Positions 61,347 through 64,000 of a stretch of 64,000 bases of DNA are shown here, piece after piece. Numbering within the stretch: position 1 is the first letter of the stretch; each line of letters opens with the position of its first letter. Below the pieces are notes generated by a model. It was not told the origin of the DNA and did not search any database. It worked only from the letters and a program-made list of their open reading frames with translations. The translations under genes and the position numbers were made by a program. The stretch comes from Chloracidobacterium sp. (GTDB taxonomy: Bacteria > Acidobacteriota > Blastocatellia > Pyrinomonadales > Pyrinomonadaceae), in the NCBI GenBank assembly GCA_016716365.1, contig JADJWM010000003.1:62001-126000 (forward strand), given 5' to 3'.

Positions 61347-62839
61347 TGGCGAAACCGGGCCGGCACGATGCCGAACTTCTTGATCTTATAGCCAAGGATG
61401 CGCTCGGTCGAATCCAGCATCCTGGCGGCCTTGGCGATGTTTCCGCGGGTCGATTTAAGGGCGTCCTGGATCATATCCCGCTCGAACGCGTGAACCGCAC
61501 CCTCAAGGGAAAGCTCCGTCGTTGTTCCCGTCACCTCGGCCGTCTGCAGCGTCGGAGGCAGATGATGGCCGTGGATCACGTTCGAATCGCAGGCGAGCAC
61601 GGCCCGTTCGATGGCGTTCTCAAGCTCGCGCACATTTCCGGGAAAGTGATAGGCCATCAGCATATCGATCGCGGGGGTCGAGATACGCCGGATCCGCTTG
61701 CCGTGCTCGGCCTCATATTTTTCGAGGAAGTGCTCGGCAAGCAGCAGTATGTCGGACTTTCGTTCACGCAGCGGCGGCAGGTGGATCGTGAAGACGTTTA
61801 GCCGGTAATAAAGGTCCTCGCGAAATTCGCCGCGCGCGATCGCGTCCTCGAGATTCTTGTTCGTCGCCGTGATCAAACGGATATTTGCACCGATCGTCTC
61901 GGTGCCGCCGAGCCGCTCGAACTCGCGCTCCTGCAGCACGCGAAGCAGCTTTATCTGGGTCTGGAGCGGCAGGTCCCCGATCTCATCCAGAAACAGCGTC
62001 CCACCGTCAGCCAGTTCGAACCTTCCTCGTTTCAGCCGTTCAGCTCCCGTAAAGGCCCCGCGTTCGTGCCCAAATAGTTCCGATTCGATCAGCGTATCCG
62101 GCAATGCGGCACAATTCAGCTTGATCATCGGCCGCTTGCTGCGAAGGCTGTTGTAATGGATCGCATTGGCGATCATCTCCTTGCCGGTACCGCTTTCACC
62201 GCGAAGCAACACCGTCGCATTCGATCGCGCGACCTGGGTCACCTGGTCATAGACCAAACGTATCGCGTTCGAATTGCCGACAATATGCGAGAAATCGTAC
62301 TTTTCCTTCAACTCCTGCTTAAGGTGGAGGTTTTCTTCACGAAGCTTCTCGCGTTCATTCATCACGGCAAGTTCGACCCTAAGGCCCTGCCCGATCATCG
62401 ACGCCACCAGCTCGAGAGTCTCATTCTCGGTTTCCTCCATTTCGGCGGAAGTGCAGCCGAAAGCGCACAATAGCCCGAGCTTCCGGGCCGGACTCGTTAT
62501 CGGGGCGATTACCATCCGGCCGGCGCCTTTTGCGTCGGCGAAGTCGATAGGCAATTCGGCTTCGGACGCGAGAATGGCGGCAGTGCCGTTACCCTGGAAC
62601 GCCTCCCTGAAGAGCGGATCGTTTGCCCGCATATCGAGCTTCCGGAAATCGGCGATGCCCAGCCCGCTTGATGCAGCTGCGGTCAGTTGATCCTCCTGCG
62701 GCCGGTGAAGCAGGATGAAGCAGGCCGAATAACCCAGCCCTCTGACCAGGCGTTCCGCGACCGGATTCAGGTTCACGCTGCTTCTGGAGTCGACGGCGAG
62801 TAGATCTGCGATCTCTTTGAGTGTTGTGATCGTGGCCAT
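61343..62839 (-). CDS. NifA-like sigma-54-dependent transcriptional regulator (GAF, AAA+, Fis HTH)
   Basis: A 498-residue regulator: GAF domain (about residues 10-165), AAA+ domain (about 185-420; Walker A GESGTGKE, canonical GAFTGA in ERGAFTGAERLKRG, Walker B TLFLDEIGDL), and a Fis-type HTH (GNIAKAARMLDSTERILGYK). The architecture is that of NifA and related nitrogen regulators. The ATG at 62839 (MATITTLKEIADLL) is chosen; the longer frame to 63256 lacks conserved sequence. Its stop overlaps the glnE start. Linkage to glnE suggests nitrogen control. It is one of two candidates to activate the sigma-54-type promoter at 38592. Confidence 0.92.
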   Translation of the reverse strand: MATITTLKEIADLLAVDSRSSVNLNPVAERLVRGLGYSACFILLHRPQEDQLTAAASSGLGIADFRKLDMRANDPLFREAFQGNGTAAILASEAELPIDFADAKGAGRMVIAPITSPARKLGLLCAFGCTSAEMEETENETLELVASMIGQGLRVELAVMNEREKLREENLHLKQELKEKYDFSHIVGNSNAIRLVYDQVTQVARSNATVLLRGESGTGKEMIANAIHYNSLRSKRPMIKLNCAALPDTLIESELFGHERGAFTGAERLKRGRFELADGGTLFLDEIGDLPLQTQIKLLRVLQEREFERLGGTETIGANIRLITATNKNLEDAIARGEFREDLYYRLNVFTIHLPPLRERKSDILLLAEHFLEKYEAEHGKRIRRISTPAIDMLMAYHFPGNVRELENAIERAVLACDSNVIHGHHLPPTLQTAEVTGTTTELSLEGAVHAFERDMIQDALKSTRGNIAKAARMLDSTERILGYKIKKFGIVPARFRQ

Positions 62840-62924
62840 GCTTCCAGCTACAAAATTGTAGGACAGCGGCCCTGAACTGACAACTCGGGGGCCCGGCGAT
62901 AGACTGTTAAAGTATTGGTCCGCA

Positions 62925-63809
62925 ATGGAAACACGCTTTGAGATCGTTGTTACGCCGGGCGAGCACAAGATGCGGCTTGAGGATCTGCTGTTCGAGCGGT
63001 TTCGCTCGCTCAGTAAGATATATCTTCGCGGGCGCATCCGCGACGAAATGTGCGAGGTGAACGGCCGATGGGAGAATCGCGGCCATCGGCTCCGCGCGAA
63101 CGATTTTGTCGAGATCACCCTCGATCCGACTCGAATGAACTCGATGGTGCCCGAGGCGATCCCACTCCAGATCGTTTTTGAGGACGACCACATCGTCGTC
63201 GTCAATAAGCCCGCGGGAATGCTGGTCCACCCTTCGCATCGCGACAAGAACGGCACGCTGCTGAACGCTCTTGCTCATCACCTGAACCGCGGGGACGGGC
63301 CGCACGTCCGTCCGGGACTCGTCCACCGTCTGGACAAGGACACTTCGGGTCTGCTGTTGATCGCGAAGAACACTCGGGCCCATGGCCGGCTGGCACGTCA
63401 GTTCGAGAAAAAGACCGTCGAAAAACGGTATGTCGCGCTAGTCGAAGGAGATGTTGAACAGGACGAGGGGACTATGGATGCACCGATAGGGCGGTTCATC
63501 GAAGAAAAGCGTTGGGACGTGATGACCGAGGGCCGTGCGGCCCTGACACGGTTCAGAGTGCTCGAAAAAGCCGGCGGCTGCAGCCTGCTCGAACTTGAAC
63601 CAGTGACCGGACGCACAAACCAGCTTCGGATCCACTGTGCCGCGATCGGCCATCCGATCGTCGGCGACACCGAACGCGGCGGCAGGGTATTCAGCCGGCT
63701 CTGTCTGCAGGCCTTTCAGCTCTCATTCCGCCATCCGGGATCGAATGAGATGGTCTCATTCAAACTTGAGCACGAATTCGAACTGGACGAAATTTTGCGA
63801 ACGGCCTGA
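62925..63809 (+). CDS. rluD: Ribosomal large subunit pseudouridine synthase (RluA/RluD family)
   Basis: A 294-residue protein with an N-terminal S4-like RNA-binding domain (about residues 15-75, FRSLSKIYLRGRIR) and a RluA-type catalytic domain. The catalytic Asp lies in HRLDKDTSGLLL (near residue 138), followed by YVALVEGDV and LEPVTGRTNQLRIH. It converts uridines of 23S rRNA to pseudouridine. It is divergent from the sigma-54 regulator with 85 nt between starts, and it converges with a partial gene at the window end. Confidence 0.9.
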   Translation: METRFEIVVTPGEHKMRLEDLLFERFRSLSKIYLRGRIRDEMCEVNGRWENRGHRLRANDFVEITLDPTRMNSMVPEAIPLQIVFEDDHIVVVNKPAGMLVHPSHRDKNGTLLNALAHHLNRGDGPHVRPGLVHRLDKDTSGLLLIAKNTRAHGRLARQFEKKTVEKRYVALVEGDVEQDEGTMDAPIGRFIEEKRWDVMTEGRAALTRFRVLEKAGGCSLLELEPVTGRTNQLRIHCAAIGHPIVGDTERGGRVFSRLCLQAFQLSFRHPGSNEMVSFKLEHEFELDEILRTA

Positions 63810-63833
63810 CCTCGGCGATGACCGCGAATTTGA

Positions 63834-64000
63834 TTATTTCAGTTTGTAAGCGGCGTCAGGATAGAATTTTACGTATATCTCGATGCCGAGCCGGTCATCG
63901 GTCGCCTGTCTTTCCAGCGTGACGAAGCCGCTCCCCACGTCGTAAGGCTCGGCGCTAGCCTTGCCCGGTTTCGAATACGAATTCAAATTCGCAACGCGTT
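63834..64000 (-). CDS. Unknown protein, C-terminal end only
   Basis: A minus-strand frame is open from the window edge to a TAA at 63834-63836, giving 54 residues with the ending LGIEIYVKFYPDAAYKLK. It shows regular alternation of hydrophobic and charged residues, beta-like. It follows rluD tail-to-tail by 24 nt. No family can be assigned from this fragment. Confidence 0.5.
   Translation of the reverse strand, partial: RVANLNSYSKPGKASAEPYDVGSGFVTLERQATDDRLGIEIYVKFYPDAAYKLK

Overview
The window looks like a chromosomal segment from an Acidobacteriota bacterium, most likely class Blastocatellia (Pyrinomonadaceae-like). This is inference from gene content: a 'VWFA-related Acidobacterial' protein, large secreted M14 and S9 peptidases, a PIG-L deacetylase with a long C-terminal extension, GTP-type PEPCK, carboxypeptidase-regulatory-like secreted proteins, and heptose/LPS genes of a diderm. 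Most of the segment is moderately GC-rich with compact gene packing. No rRNA, tRNA, CRISPR array or transposase was recognised.

Layout. 1-10.7 kb: end of a sodium:solute symporter, PIG-L deacetylase, K+ channel, biotin carboxyl-carrier protein, 1-Cys peroxiredoxin, CorC-type protein, zwf, ybeY-phoH and three small stress-type proteins. 11.1-16.8 kb: atpD-atpC away from other ATP synthase genes, a secreted protein, xseA-DUF2939-xseB. 16.8-22.6 kb: a peroxiredoxin interrupted by an in-frame TGA exactly at the peroxidatic Cys, with a bacterial SECIS-like hairpin after it (probable selenoprotein), a Bax1-like membrane protein, a frameshifted EEP nuclease pseudogene, pckG and a DMT exporter. 22.7-30.7 kb: NtrC/PilR-type two-component pair, cupin, CHASE3 kinase, and a translationally coupled epimerase-heptosyltransferase-heptose phosphatase operon. 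30.7-45.3 kb: PBP1A, prolyl oligopeptidase, GGDEF-EAL protein, a secreted GIIIGS-repeat peptide behind a sigma-54-type promoter, cysteine desulfurase, radical SAM enzyme plus lipid glycosyltransferase, SDR, ferritin-like protein and an unknown gene sharing Fur-like boxes.

45.3-58.6 kb is the accessory part. It has an M14 peptidase, two proteins sharing an N-terminal motif, a VWA protein, then about 2 kb of repeats: a 7-bp tandem array, a 21-bp tandem array, two 142-bp direct repeats and several palindromes. Next comes a fused DNA methyltransferase/nuclease gene carrying an in-frame 138-bp palindromic element, remnants of a second methyltransferase copy, three hypothetical genes and an Abi_C-type abortive-infection protein, which together look like a small defence island. 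58.6-64 kb returns to core functions: glnE overlapping a sigma-54-dependent regulator, rluD, and the end of an unknown gene.

Strongest candidates for something new: the Sec-peroxiredoxin (17044-17595), the GIIIGS secreted repeat peptide with its sigma-54-type control region (38378-38946), the palindromic element translated inside the methyltransferase (53635-53772), and the iron-box-controlled unknown protein (44341-44622). All assignments are from reading the sequence; no database search was run.
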